Both the position numbers and the translations under genes were made by a program. The notes under the pieces are model-generated. The model saw only the letters and a list, made by a program, of their open reading frames with translations, was not told the origin of the DNA and searched no databases. A DNA stretch of 58,489 nucleotides from Bacteroidales bacterium (lineage in GTDB: Bacteria; Bacteroidota; Bacteroidia; Bacteroidales; P3), in contig JAFWZP010000013.1 of assembly GCA_017522255.1 (NCBI GenBank), positions 1 through 58,489 of the forward strand. Reading direction: 5' to 3'. How positions within the stretch are numbered: the stretch's first letter is position 1; each line of letters begins with the position of its first letter. This document shows positions 7,006-15,774 of this stretch, in pieces.

Positions 7006-7713
7006 TTAGAAGTTGACACCGAAACCGAATTTGATAAAGTTTTGGATTATCGATTCTTCTATTTTACTATAATTTGGGTCTGTATTTATCAGGTTTGAAT
7101 TTGCCAAACGTTGCACTCTCAACGACTGCAACTGATAACCTACAAAAGCGTTGATGGCTATATTTCTATTAAAAGCGTATCTGGCCCCTATGCTTAAACC
7201 GACCATTACACCACCTTTTATCACTTCTCGTTTCATTTCTTTGTTTCCGTTTTGTCTGCCCATAGGCAAAGTGTAACCGGCAGTCAACGAAGTGTATGGT
7301 GTAACTTGGTTGCGAAGATAGTGCGAACGCAACTCGGCATATATGGGCATTTGCGAAAACACGCCTTCGGCATCGGAGAGGTACGAAACACCTATACCAA
7401 ACCCCGATTGTCGGCGCCATTGCCAACCACCCGATATGTTTAAACCTTTGAGGAATACTTTTTCGGTAACATCGTATGCCATCATTACATCTGTTACACA
7501 ATATATTCCGTGATATTTAAATTCCACATGTTTTGCTGCTGCTGTATATGGCAACGAAAAAGACATGGATTCGTTGGATTGCAAACACATTATGCTTTCG
7601 TTGTCCGAAAACATATCGGTGATATTCTCATTGAATTGTAACAACGATCCTTGTGCTACAACTGTTGATGCATATAATGCAATTCCGGCTACTAACGACA
7701 ATATTCGTTTCAT
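7006..7713 (-). CDS. Exported outer-membrane beta-barrel-like protein (235 aa)
   Basis: A clear signal peptide (MKRILSLVAGIALYASTVVAQ) is followed by alternating polar/hydrophobic strands and an end IQNFIKFGFGVNF. The terminal phenylalanine is typical of outer-membrane barrels. Internal glycine-rich strands (GGWQWRRQSGFGIGVSYL, GVMVGLSIGARYAF) also fit a small barrel. There is no T9SS tail. It lies 68 bp upstream of the LtaS-like gene on the same strand and could be co-transcribed with it. The function is unknown. Confidence 0.75.
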   Translation of the reverse strand: MKRILSLVAGIALYASTVVAQGSLLQFNENITDMFSDNESIMCLQSNESMSFSLPYTAAAKHVEFKYHGIYCVTDVMMAYDVTEKVFLKGLNISGGWQWRRQSGFGIGVSYLSDAEGVFSQMPIYAELRSHYLRNQVTPYTSLTAGYTLPMGRQNGNKEMKREVIKGGVMVGLSIGARYAFNRNIAINAFVGYQLQSLRVQRLANSNLINTDPNYSKIEESIIQNFIKFGFGVNF

Positions 7714-7806
7714 GTATATCCTATTTATTAGTTTTCTATTCTGATACGTTTAACTTAAAAAAATGTTTCTTTCCCTGCTTTTTCTTTTACGATTTTTTGA
7801 ATAAAA

Positions 7807-7841
7807 AAACTATAGGCAATAAGGAGGGTTGCCTATAGTTT
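7807..7841 (-). terminator. Terminator hairpin after the CoA-transferase gene
   Basis: AAACTATAGGCAA pairs perfectly with TTGCCTATAGTTT (13 bp) around a 9-base loop. Runs of A and T flank both sides, so it could act in both directions. It ends the kamE-CoA-transferase transcript. Confidence 0.8.
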
Positions 7842-7849
7842 TATCTATA

Positions 7850-8506
7850 CTATTCGATGTTTTTTAAATTCTCATCAATAATAAGTTGAGCTTCGGTGGC
7901 TGCTTGCACTTGTTCTACTGTAAATTCGGGATTGATTTCCTTTAATACTATACCTTTAGGAGTTATTTCCATAACGCCCATCTCGGTGATAATCATATTC
8001 ACCTGACCTTTGGCTGTTAGAGGTAAAGTGCATTTTTTTAGTATCTTAGGATTGCCTTTGGCTGTATGTTCCATTGCCAATATTACTTTTTTTGCACCTA
8101 CAAGCAAATCCATTGCGCCTCCCATTCCCGGAGTTTTTTTGCCCGGTATCATCCAGTTTGCCAAGTCGCCTTGTTCGTCGACTTGCATAGCACCTAGTAT
8201 ACTTACGTCTACGTGACCACCACGTATAATGCCGAAACTTGTAGCGCTATCGAACGATGAAGCACTTTCGGTTGTGCTTATAAATCCACCACCGGCATTG
8301 GTGTAGAAAGGATTTTCTTTACCTTCTTCGGGTGTAGGTCCCATGCCTATCAAACCATTTTCACTTTGAAGTATAACGTTTACTCCTTGTGGTAAGAAAT
8401 TAGGAATTGCTGTTGGCAATCCAATACCTAAATTCACAACATCGCCGTCTTTTAATTCCTTTGCAGCTCTGCGTGCTATGAAATTTCTTATTTCGTTCTT
8501 GTCCAT
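7850..8506 (-). CDS. 3-oxoacid/butyrate-acetoacetate-type CoA-transferase subunit B
   Basis: This 218-aa protein shows the class I CoA-transferase beta-subunit signature: NLGIGLPT near residue 25, and SENGLIGMG with the catalytic Glu49, followed by GGGFISTTESASSFDSA. It moves CoA between acyl groups. Next to kamE it probably serves the acetoacetyl-CoA/butyrate end of lysine fermentation. It lies 22 bases after kamE on the same strand, and a terminator follows. Subunit A is not in the window, so the enzyme's partner must be elsewhere. The exact substrate (acetoacetate, butyrate or succinate) cannot be decided. Confidence 0.9.
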   Translation of the reverse strand: MDKNEIRNFIARRAAKELKDGDVVNLGIGLPTAIPNFLPQGVNVILQSENGLIGMGPTPEEGKENPFYTNAGGGFISTTESASSFDSATSFGIIRGGHVDVSILGAMQVDEQGDLANWMIPGKKTPGMGGAMDLLVGAKKVILAMEHTAKGNPKILKKCTLPLTAKGQVNMIITEMGVMEITPKGIVLKEINPEFTVEQVQAATEAQLIIDENLKNIE

Positions 8507-8528
8507 TATTATTAGTTTTTATTATTAT

Positions 8529-9317
8529 CTATCCGTTTATTCTTTTGTCCAACTCTTGTGCAACAAACGATGCAACATTGTCGGCGTATGTGTTCATGCC
8601 GAAACCGGCATCGTAGCCAAGTTCTTTTGCCAATTCGTGGCTTATACGTGGACCACCACATACCAATATCACTTTGTCTCTCAATCCTTCGGCTTCAAGC
8701 ATTTCCACAAGCTCGGTCATGTTTTGGATATGAACATCTTTTTGAGTAACGGTTTGCGATACCAAAAGTGCATCGGCTTTCATTTCAATGGCTTTGGCTA
8801 TAAATTCTTCGTTAGGCACTTGGCTACCCATGTTCAATGCTTCTATCATTTCGTAGCGTTCCAAACCATAGTGACCGGCATATCCTTTCATGTTCATAAT
8901 GGCATCTATACCTACTGTGTGTGCATCGGTACCGGTGCTTGCTCCAACTATCACTATTTTGCGTCCTATATGTTCTTTTATAAATTCGTCGGTTTCGTGC
9001 ATATCCATTACACTGCTTTCCACTTTTGGAACATATATTGATGTATAATCAACAGTATGAGTGCAACTTCCATAGCAGTTGAAGAATGTAAATCCCTCTG
9101 TCAATTCTTTGGAGTAAACAACCAAAGGATTTTCGAATCCCATCTTTTTCATTAATTGTTTGGCGGCTTCTATGGCTTCATCGCCATTAGGTACAGGCAA
9201 TGTAAAACTTACTTGAGTTTTGCCATCATTCATTGTGTCACCGTATGGTTTAATTTTGGTAAGGTCCAACGTTTTGTCGAAGTCCTTACTTTCCATGCTA
9301 TATAATCCTTCGCTCAT
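8529..9317 (-). CDS. kamE: Lysine 5,6-aminomutase beta subunit (KamE)
   Basis: This 262-aa protein is full length for the family. It carries the B12-binding block GASTGTDAHTVG with the cobalt-ligand His133, and Lys144, the PLP-binding lysine. Both numbers equal those reported for the clostridial enzyme. The holoenzyme moves the terminal amino group of D-lysine or beta-lysine using adenosylcobalamin and PLP, in fermentation of lysine to acetate and butyrate. The alpha subunit gene kamD normally lies directly upstream. Here the upstream 400 bp are non-coding, so kamE is separated from it. It leads a two-gene transcript with the CoA-transferase gene. Confidence 0.95.
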   Translation of the reverse strand: MSEGLYSMESKDFDKTLDLTKIKPYGDTMNDGKTQVSFTLPVPNGDEAIEAAKQLMKKMGFENPLVVYSKELTEGFTFFNCYGSCTHTVDYTSIYVPKVESSVMDMHETDEFIKEHIGRKIVIVGASTGTDAHTVGIDAIMNMKGYAGHYGLERYEMIEALNMGSQVPNEEFIAKAIEMKADALLVSQTVTQKDVHIQNMTELVEMLEAEGLRDKVILVCGGPRISHELAKELGYDAGFGMNTYADNVASFVAQELDKRING

Positions 9318-9737
9318 TATATGTTATCTTTTTATTAGTTATATACCTTTTATATACTTTAAATATTCAATCGATATTATTTGCTATGTTTTTTTACAAC
9401 ATAACCATTATTTTCAGTCTCTAAACAAAGAAGTCTTTGTGTTTTTAGCCTTATATATCTAACTTCTATTGCTTTAAAAAGTTGCATAATATTCTGTTTT
9501 GCAGAATAATATTTGTGTTGATAGTTCAAAACTTCAAGGAACAAAGATAATATTTTTATTATAAAAATGCAAGTATTTTTTTCTACTTCTTGTCTTTATG
9601 AGACAACAAACAATGCTTTTTCTTATTTGTTATCCTAATATACATTGCAAAAAAAAGTTTTTATGCTTCGATTTTATACTATGACAAAGACCGAAAAAAC
9701 AATATTTCACGCTATTGGAAAAATATCTTTTGATAAG
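9318..9737. other. AT-rich divergent promoter region of kamE and the tolC-like gene
   Basis: On the minus strand, TATCTTTG at 9542-9549 fits the -7 consensus and would give kamE a leader of about 215 bases. Within that leader, about 9487-9514 forms a hairpin (ATTCTG/CAGAAT core with AT-rich flanks). I see no cobalamin-riboswitch or lysine-riboswitch signature. The plus-strand frame of the tolC-like gene is open from 9645, but the part before 9738 does not look like a secreted-protein start. Confidence 0.5.
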
Positions 9738-11144
9738 ATGATGTTTATAAAAAGTTTGATATCTTTGACGCTTTTTATAAGCCTATTGCATTTCAATACG
9801 AAAGGGCAGGGGATAAGTTTTGCGACATCATTGCAAGAGGTATATAATAATAGCAATATTTTGCAAATATCGAAGCAAAAATCAGAGGTCGCAAATTCTG
9901 TAAAAAAAGGTATTAATTCGGCTTGGCTTCCATCTGTTAATGTGCTGGGAGGCTACACATGGATGAGCAATGATATAAATGTGTCGCAACAATATAAAAG
10001 TTTATTAACTCCTTTTGATGAGTATTTTGATAAGAATGTAATATCTCAAGGAATAGGTAGTTTGATATATAACTTTTTGGGCGATAAAAGTTTTACTGTC
10101 CCTATAATAGACCATCAATGGGCTTCGTTAGATGCCGTGCTGACATATCCGATATTTACAGGTGGCAAACGTTTGTGGGCAACACAGATTGGTAATGAAT
10201 TAAAAAATATAGGTCAATTGGAATACCTACAAGTTAGTGATGGAATATTTCTTGCTTGGGTCGAAATATATTATGGTTATCTGCTTAGTAAACACTATGA
10301 AAATGTAAGAGAAGAGAATTACAACTCTTTGAAAAATCATTTCGAAAAGGTTGTGTCGTTTCAATCAAACGGAATAGCTAATCAGATGGATTATTTAGTG
10401 GCAAAGGTGGCTATGGAAGAAGCTGAAAGAGAATTGAAATCGGCACAAAGACACACTTCTTTTTTTCGATATTCTTTTTGTGATATAATGGGGCACGATA
10501 GTAGTTGCAATTACTATCCAATATCAACATTTTTTACATGCAAAAATCTCCCTGATATGGCTTGGTTTATTCAAAACTATCACAACTCTTTTATCATTAA
10601 AATATTAGATTCTAAAAGGAAGATAACTCAAAACACCATCAAAATAAATCAAGGAGACTACCTCCCTATTATAGTTGTATTCGGCAAACAAAACCTGGCC
10701 TCGTACAATATGCCTCAAAATCTTAGTCCTCGTTCTATAGTGGGAGCTACCTTAACTTGGAATATATTTGATGGTTTGGCTCGTGAACGGCGAATAAAAC
10801 AAAGCAAAATAGAACTCGAAATAAACAAAAAACAATATATCGAAGCTGAAAATCAAGTTAAATCAAGTATACACAAAGTATACTACGAACTTCTTGATGC
10901 CGAAGAAAATATCAAAGCATTGTCGACTACATTGGAAATGACTCAAGAGTTGGTAAGAATACGAAAAGCAGCTTATAATGAGGGTATGGCAACAGCATCG
11001 GATGTAGTAGATGCACAATTGGCCAATTCAAAAGTGCAACTACTGCAGCTATCGGCACATTATCAATATGATTTAATGCTGGCCACACTTTTGACTATTT
11101 GTGGGATACCTGAATATTTCGAAAAATGGAGTATGGAACAATAA
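9738..11144 (+). CDS. TolC-family outer-membrane efflux protein
   Basis: From the ATG at 9738 the protein starts MMFIKSLISLTLFISLL, a good signal peptide ending near KGQG; a frame starting at 9645 would bury it behind 31 extra residues. The body has the TolC layout of two similar halves of long helices and barrel strands (AVLTYPIFTGGKR in the first half, ATLTWNIFDGLARERR in the second). It forms the outer-membrane exit duct for the HlyD and permease genes that follow at 12 bp and less. The first ATG remains an alternative start. Confidence 0.85.
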   Translation: MMFIKSLISLTLFISLLHFNTKGQGISFATSLQEVYNNSNILQISKQKSEVANSVKKGINSAWLPSVNVLGGYTWMSNDINVSQQYKSLLTPFDEYFDKNVISQGIGSLIYNFLGDKSFTVPIIDHQWASLDAVLTYPIFTGGKRLWATQIGNELKNIGQLEYLQVSDGIFLAWVEIYYGYLLSKHYENVREENYNSLKNHFEKVVSFQSNGIANQMDYLVAKVAMEEAERELKSAQRHTSFFRYSFCDIMGHDSSCNYYPISTFFTCKNLPDMAWFIQNYHNSFIIKILDSKRKITQNTIKINQGDYLPIIVVFGKQNLASYNMPQNLSPRSIVGATLTWNIFDGLARERRIKQSKIELEINKKQYIEAENQVKSSIHKVYYELLDAEENIKALSTTLEMTQELVRIRKAAYNEGMATASDVVDAQLANSKVQLLQLSAHYQYDLMLATLLTICGIPEYFEKWSMEQ

Positions 11145-11156
11145 TATTATGCATAT

Positions 11157-12143
11157 ATGAAAAAGAAAATAAGTTTAATAGTTTTTACGGCTATTTTGCT
11201 GATACTTTTATTGGCGTCAATTGTAGGTGTTGCTGTTTACAAAGATGATGAAACGTTGCTACAAGGGCAGATAGAAAGCGTTGAAATAAGCATATCGGGT
11301 ACACTTCCCGGAAGGGTGGAGAAATACTATGTTGAAGAAGGGCAACGTGTAGAGGTCGGCGATACATTAGTGATAATATCTTCACCTCAAGCCGAAGCTA
11401 AATATAATCAGGCTAAAGCATTGGAATCGGCATCGTTGGCTCAAAACGAAAAAGTAGATGCCGGTACAAGAATACAGCTGATAAATATAGCAAAAGAAAT
11501 ATGGAACAAGGCAAAGTCCGACTTAGAACTAGCGAAACATACTCGTGAAAGAATGAATAAATTATACGAAGAAAAAGTGATAAGTATCCAACGTAAAGAC
11601 GAAATAGATGCTTTGTATCAATCGGCTCTATCGGAAGAAAGAGCAGCTTATTATCAATATGAAATGGCAAAGGCCGGAATGCAAGAAGAAGATAAAGCAA
11701 CATCATATTCGATAGTTATGGCTGCACAAAGTACCGTCGATGAGGTAGTGTCGGTGCTAAAAGATGCTGCTTTGACATCGCCAATAAGTGGAGAAGTGGG
11801 TGCAAAATATTTGAATGAAAGCGAGTTGGTTGGAGTTGGCACTCCTTTGATGAAGATAATAATGATAGATGAATGCTATTTGGTGCTGAATATACGTGAA
11901 GATATGATGCCGAATTTTAGAATGGGAGAAACAATTTATGTTGATATACCTGCTATAGATTCTAATAATATACCATTTAAAATAAATTATATCAGTCCTA
12001 TGGGTAGTTTTGCTACTTGGAAATCGACGAAAGAAAAAGGTAGCTACGATTTAAAAACTTTCGAACTACATGCAAAACCTACACGCAATATAAAGGGTTT
12101 GAGGCCGGGAATGTCGGTACTGCTGTATGTCAAAAAGAAATAA
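11157..12143 (+). CDS. HlyD/EmrA-like membrane fusion (periplasmic adaptor) protein
   Basis: This 328-aa protein has one N-terminal membrane anchor (about residues 5-27) and a split biotinyl-lipoyl domain: EKYYVEEGQRVEVGD near residue 55, and the second half around residues 195-230. Between them is a long helical hairpin, and a beta-barrel end finishes GLRPGMSVLLYVKKK. It links the inner-membrane permeases to the TolC duct. It lies 12 bp after the tolC-like gene and 7 bp before the first permease, so this is one operon. Confidence 0.88.
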   Translation: MKKKISLIVFTAILLILLLASIVGVAVYKDDETLLQGQIESVEISISGTLPGRVEKYYVEEGQRVEVGDTLVIISSPQAEAKYNQAKALESASLAQNEKVDAGTRIQLINIAKEIWNKAKSDLELAKHTRERMNKLYEEKVISIQRKDEIDALYQSALSEERAAYYQYEMAKAGMQEEDKATSYSIVMAAQSTVDEVVSVLKDAALTSPISGEVGAKYLNESELVGVGTPLMKIIMIDECYLVLNIREDMMPNFRMGETIYVDIPAIDSNNIPFKINYISPMGSFATWKSTKEKGSYDLKTFELHAKPTRNIKGLRPGMSVLLYVKKK

Positions 12144-12150
12144 GGATATT

Positions 12151-13311
12151 ATGAAACTTTTTTTGAATGCAGTCAAACGTGAATTATACCGAATTGTAGG
12201 AGACAAAACTTATTGGTTTGCAACATTAATATTGCCATTATTTACATTGTTGGTTTTGTCTACTATATTCAATAATGGCCTTATCAGAGAACTGCCAATA
12301 GGAGTGGTGGATAATGATAATGGACAATTGTCTCGCTCCATAATTCAAGACCTCGAAACGGTGCCCGAACTTAGTGTGAAAAAAGTATATAACAATGTGC
12401 ATGAAGCACAAAATGATGTGTTGAAAAAAGATATTTACGGATATTTATTAATTCCATACAATTTTGAAAAAGACATACTTGGTAATAGAGCAACACAAAT
12501 ACCTTTTTATTATCACTATGCATTGCTTAGTGTAGGAGGAGAGGTCTTGAGTGGTTTTTATTCTTATCTTTCAAATCTTGCTACCATGCCATTGCAAAAT
12601 CTTGCTAAAAATCTTGATATGGATAAAGAAAAAATAAATGTAATAACTATGCCGGTAACCGCTGATTTTCACCCTCTCAACAATCCTTCTCTCGACTATG
12701 AGATATATTTATCGTATACTTATTTTTATGTTATATTTCAAATAATCATATTATTGACTATTGCTTATAGTATAGGTCGGGAATTTAAAGAAAATAGCAT
12801 AGGCGAATGGCTTGGTGTATGCCAAAATAATCGATTTGTAGCTTTGTATGGTAAGTTGTTACCATATTTTATAATATATTCAGTAATAGCATGTTTTGCT
12901 AATTATGTATTATTTTATGTGGTAGAAATTCCATTGGCTTCAAATTTTTTATCGATTTTGTTTGCTTCGCTTCTTTTTGTTGCAGCCTCTATATCAGTGT
13001 CGGTTTTTATATTTAGTATTCATCCTAAATTGGCATTTATCATTGGTTTTATATCCATGTTCGGCTCAATGAGTGCTACGATGGTAGGGATTACTTTTCC
13101 TGTTACCTCGATGCCTCCTATTATCGACATGTTGTCAAATCTATTTCCGGCCAGACATTTCACTTTAGTGTCGCAAAACCTTTGCTACGAAAATTTAGGC
13201 ATCATACATCTTTGGAAACATTATCTGATTTTGATTCTTTTTCTAATATTACCCATCATATCAATGTTTAAATTATTTTCAAATAAATTGTTGATAAGTA
13301 ATCAAAAATAA
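12151..13311 (+). CDS. ABC-2 type transporter permease (first of two)
   Basis: From the ATG at 12151 the product is 386 aa. It has one N-terminal membrane segment (WFATLILPLFTLLVLSTIF), a large periplasmic domain, and five or six C-terminal membrane segments, the ABC2_membrane_3 layout seen in YbhS/YbhR-type exporters. A start at 12127 is in frame but would overlap the HlyD gene. It pairs with the next permease. No ATP-binding protein gene is in the operon. Confidence 0.85.
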   Translation: MKLFLNAVKRELYRIVGDKTYWFATLILPLFTLLVLSTIFNNGLIRELPIGVVDNDNGQLSRSIIQDLETVPELSVKKVYNNVHEAQNDVLKKDIYGYLLIPYNFEKDILGNRATQIPFYYHYALLSVGGEVLSGFYSYLSNLATMPLQNLAKNLDMDKEKINVITMPVTADFHPLNNPSLDYEIYLSYTYFYVIFQIIILLTIAYSIGREFKENSIGEWLGVCQNNRFVALYGKLLPYFIIYSVIACFANYVLFYVVEIPLASNFLSILFASLLFVAASISVSVFIFSIHPKLAFIIGFISMFGSMSATMVGITFPVTSMPPIIDMLSNLFPARHFTLVSQNLCYENLGIIHLWKHYLILILFLILPIISMFKLFSNKLLISNQK

Positions 13312-13313
13312 AG

Positions 13314-14495
13314 ATGATGAAAAAGATATTAAAACTTATATGGCAAACATCGAAAGCAGAGTATAAATATATTGCTTCAAATATTCCGATACTTATAGTA
13401 TTGTTAGGTGGTAATGTGGGTTATGGATTGCTTTATAACTATATGTATAATCCTAACATCGTTAGGGAAGCACCTATTGCTGTAGTAGATATGGTTGACA
13501 ATAAACTAAGTAGAACTTTTATTCAGAATATTGATGCTACCGAACAAGTTAATGTAGTATACGTGTTTTCGGACTATGCTGAAGCAGAAAAGATGGTAAA
13601 AGAAAACAAAATTGTAGGTTTTTTGTATCTGCCTCAAAGTTTTTCCAATTTAGGATTGGAATACAATAAAAGTAATATAATGGCATACGGATCCACTCTT
13701 TCCTTTTTAGATTTTCTTATGCTACAGGAAGCCACTACATATACACTTATAGATTTTAATGCCATGCTACGTCCTATTTATGTAAATCAACTTTCCAATA
13801 AAGACAAATTTGCTATAGCTAAACTCCAACCTATTGAAATTATTCCTAATGTTTTGTTCAATACCGAAGAAGGCTATGGTACATATCTAATGCCACCTAT
13901 TTTAATAATAATAATATTCCAAACTATGATGATATGTATAAGTAGCAGTTGCGGCGACGAGCGTGAAGGTAAAAAACTTCATGTATCGAAACTAAAGTAT
14001 GGGGTTGGATACAATGCTATAAGTATAGTTGTTGGAAAAGTTCTTGCATACTTCGTTATTTTTGCCATCATATCACTATTTATGTTAGGGTTGCTACCTT
14101 TGATATTTGACCTTCCTCATATAGGTCAGCCATTAACTCTCGTTTTTATGGTGATACCATTCCTCATTGCTTCATCTGCTTTTGCATTATGCTGGTTGCC
14201 TTTATACACCGACTCCGAAAAACCACTCATATTCATAGTATTCATGTCGATAATACTACTATTTTTTTCGGGAATATCGTACCCTCTTGAATTGATGCCA
14301 TGGTATTGGAAAATAATGCATTATATATTACCGGCAGCATCTGCGGCACTATGTTTTGTTAAAGTAAACACTATGGGAGCCGACATATCACAAATACTCC
14401 CAGAAATAACAACACTATGGACACAAAGCATAGTGTATCTTATCATATCGATATTTGTCTGTCATATTGGGTTGAAGAAAAAACATTGGAAATAA
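13314..14495 (+). CDS. ABC-2 type transporter permease (second of two)
   Basis: This 393-aa protein has the same layout as the preceding permease: one N-terminal membrane segment (IPILIVLLGGNVGYGLLY), a periplasmic domain, and a cluster of C-terminal segments (including TYLMPPILIIIIFQTMM and FIVFMSIILLFFSGISYP). It starts 2 bp after its partner, probably forming a heterodimeric channel. It is the last gene of the tolC-hlyD-permease operon and ends at a shared convergent terminator. An ATPase subunit would normally be required and must be encoded elsewhere if the system is ATP-driven. Confidence 0.85.
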   Translation: MMKKILKLIWQTSKAEYKYIASNIPILIVLLGGNVGYGLLYNYMYNPNIVREAPIAVVDMVDNKLSRTFIQNIDATEQVNVVYVFSDYAEAEKMVKENKIVGFLYLPQSFSNLGLEYNKSNIMAYGSTLSFLDFLMLQEATTYTLIDFNAMLRPIYVNQLSNKDKFAIAKLQPIEIIPNVLFNTEEGYGTYLMPPILIIIIFQTMMICISSSCGDEREGKKLHVSKLKYGVGYNAISIVVGKVLAYFVIFAIISLFMLGLLPLIFDLPHIGQPLTLVFMVIPFLIASSAFALCWLPLYTDSEKPLIFIVFMSIILLFFSGISYPLELMPWYWKIMHYILPAASAALCFVKVNTMGADISQILPEITTLWTQSIVYLIISIFVCHIGLKKKHWK

Positions 14496-14523
14496 CGATG
14501 GAGTATAGATTAACGGCAATAAA

Positions 14524-14557
14524 AATAGAGACTTCATTCTTTAAAGAAGTCTCTATT
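14524..14557. terminator. Convergent terminator between the exporter operon and the rnf operon
   Basis: AATAGAGACTTC pairs with GAAGTCTCTATT (12 bp, loop of 10). It sits between two stops pointing towards each other and can serve both strands. Confidence 0.8.
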
Positions 14558-14587
14558 AGATAATATAAGTCTTAAGAAGATTTATCG

Positions 14588-15181
14588 TTATTTTCTAGTT
14601 TTATTTTTGATAACGTTTACCAATGCTATAAGAAATCCCAATACTATAAAACCACCGGGAGCCAATACGAATGCCAACATACCGTCGCCTGTAAATTCGG
14701 GTTTGAAGCCGAAAGCCGATACATTGCCAAGTATTTCGCGTATAAGTCCTAATATAGTAAGAGCCATGGTGAAACCTAATCCCATAAACAAACCATCCAT
14801 AAGCGAATAGAAAGGAGTGTTTTTAGAAGCAAAGGATTCGGCACGTGCCAATACTATACAGTTAACAACAATAAGAGGGATAAACAATCCTAAAGTGGCA
14901 TACAAATCGGGCACGTAGGCTTCCATGGCCATCTTAAGTATAGTAACGAAGGTGGCTATAATTACTATAAATGCGGGTATACGCACTTTGTCGGGAATAA
15001 GGTTTTTGATACACGATATCACAAGGTTCGACATCATAAGCACAAAAGTAGTGGCCAATCCCATACCGGCACCATTGATGGCCGAAGTGGTAACACCTAT
15101 TGTAGGGCACATACCCAATACAAGTACAAATACAGGATTTTCTTTTATCAATCCATTTTTTGCTATGGTACTAATCTTCAT
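14588..15181 (-). CDS. rnfE: Rnf electron transport complex subunit E
   Basis: This 197-aa integral membrane protein has six predicted segments and the RnfE/NqrD block LGMCPTIGVTTSAINGAGMG near residues 23-42, including the conserved membrane cysteine. With its homologue RnfA it forms the ion-translocating core that carries an in-membrane iron-sulfur cluster. It starts in a 1-base overlap with the rnfG stop, with a GGAGG stretch just upstream. It is the last gene of the operon here: rnfA, which normally follows, is replaced by a terminator. Confidence 0.95.
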   Translation of the reverse strand: MKISTIAKNGLIKENPVFVLVLGMCPTIGVTTSAINGAGMGLATTFVLMMSNLVISCIKNLIPDKVRIPAFIVIIATFVTILKMAMEAYVPDLYATLGLFIPLIVVNCIVLARAESFASKNTPFYSLMDGLFMGLGFTMALTILGLIREILGNVSAFGFKPEFTGDGMLAFVLAPGGFIVLGFLIALVNVIKNKTRK

Positions 15182-15768
15182 TACTTGTTTCCTCCATTTT
15201 TAAATGCGTTGTAAGCACGGTCTATAGCATCGCAGAATGCACGTGTGCTTATGGTAGCTGCTGTTATTGCATCTACATCGCCGCCGTCTTTGCTAACTGT
15301 TATATTATTTTTTTCGGGATTCATGCCTATTATGCAACCTTTACCATCTTTTTGAAACCAAGTGTCGGCTTTGGTACCCAAACCCGGTGTTTCGCCGGTT
15401 TGCAGTATTTGGTATCCGGTTATGGTGCCTTCTGAGTCGAAGCCTACCATAACGCCTATATAGCCATTAAATCCATTGTTGGTGAACGAGTTTACAGCTA
15501 CTCCGACAAGCTCTTTGGCATCGTTGTAGGCATAGTTGCAGTCCAACTCTTGGTCGTCTACCATTACTTTTTTTGTTTCCAAAGTGGCAAAAGGAGGCAA
15601 CACTTCTTTGATGGCTGCTTCGGTTTTTTGTTGTTGTGCTTTCTTTATCGGTTCGAGAGTTGCACTATTCATGGCTGCCGATGCTGCCGCCGACAATATT
15701 GTAACAACGGTAAGCACTACAAACATGTTTAGCAACGACGATTCTAACTTTTTCTTTGCCATATTCAA
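15181..15768 (-). CDS. rnfG: Rnf electron transport complex subunit G (covalent FMN)
   Basis: This 195-aa protein has one N-terminal membrane helix (residues 12-33) and an extracytoplasmic FMN-binding domain. The flavinylation motif near residues 166-175 reads DAITAATIST, matching the D-x-x-S/T-G/A-A-T-x-S/T pattern to which FMN is attached by ApbE. It accepts electrons within the Rnf complex. An AGGAGG stretch lies 8 bases before the ATG at 15768, unusual in Bacteroidetes; a second in-frame ATG follows two codons later. It starts 6 bp after rnfD. Confidence 0.95.
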   Translation of the reverse strand: MNMAKKKLESSLLNMFVVLTVVTILSAAASAAMNSATLEPIKKAQQQKTEAAIKEVLPPFATLETKKVMVDDQELDCNYAYNDAKELVGVAVNSFTNNGFNGYIGVMVGFDSEGTITGYQILQTGETPGLGTKADTWFQKDGKGCIIGMNPEKNNITVSKDGGDVDAITAATISTRAFCDAIDRAYNAFKNGGNK

Positions 15769-15774
15769 ATCCTC

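Noticed and set aside
9318..9540. Cobalamin or lysine riboswitch before kamE
   Set aside because: None of the conserved boxes of either riboswitch is visible; only a simple hairpin is present.
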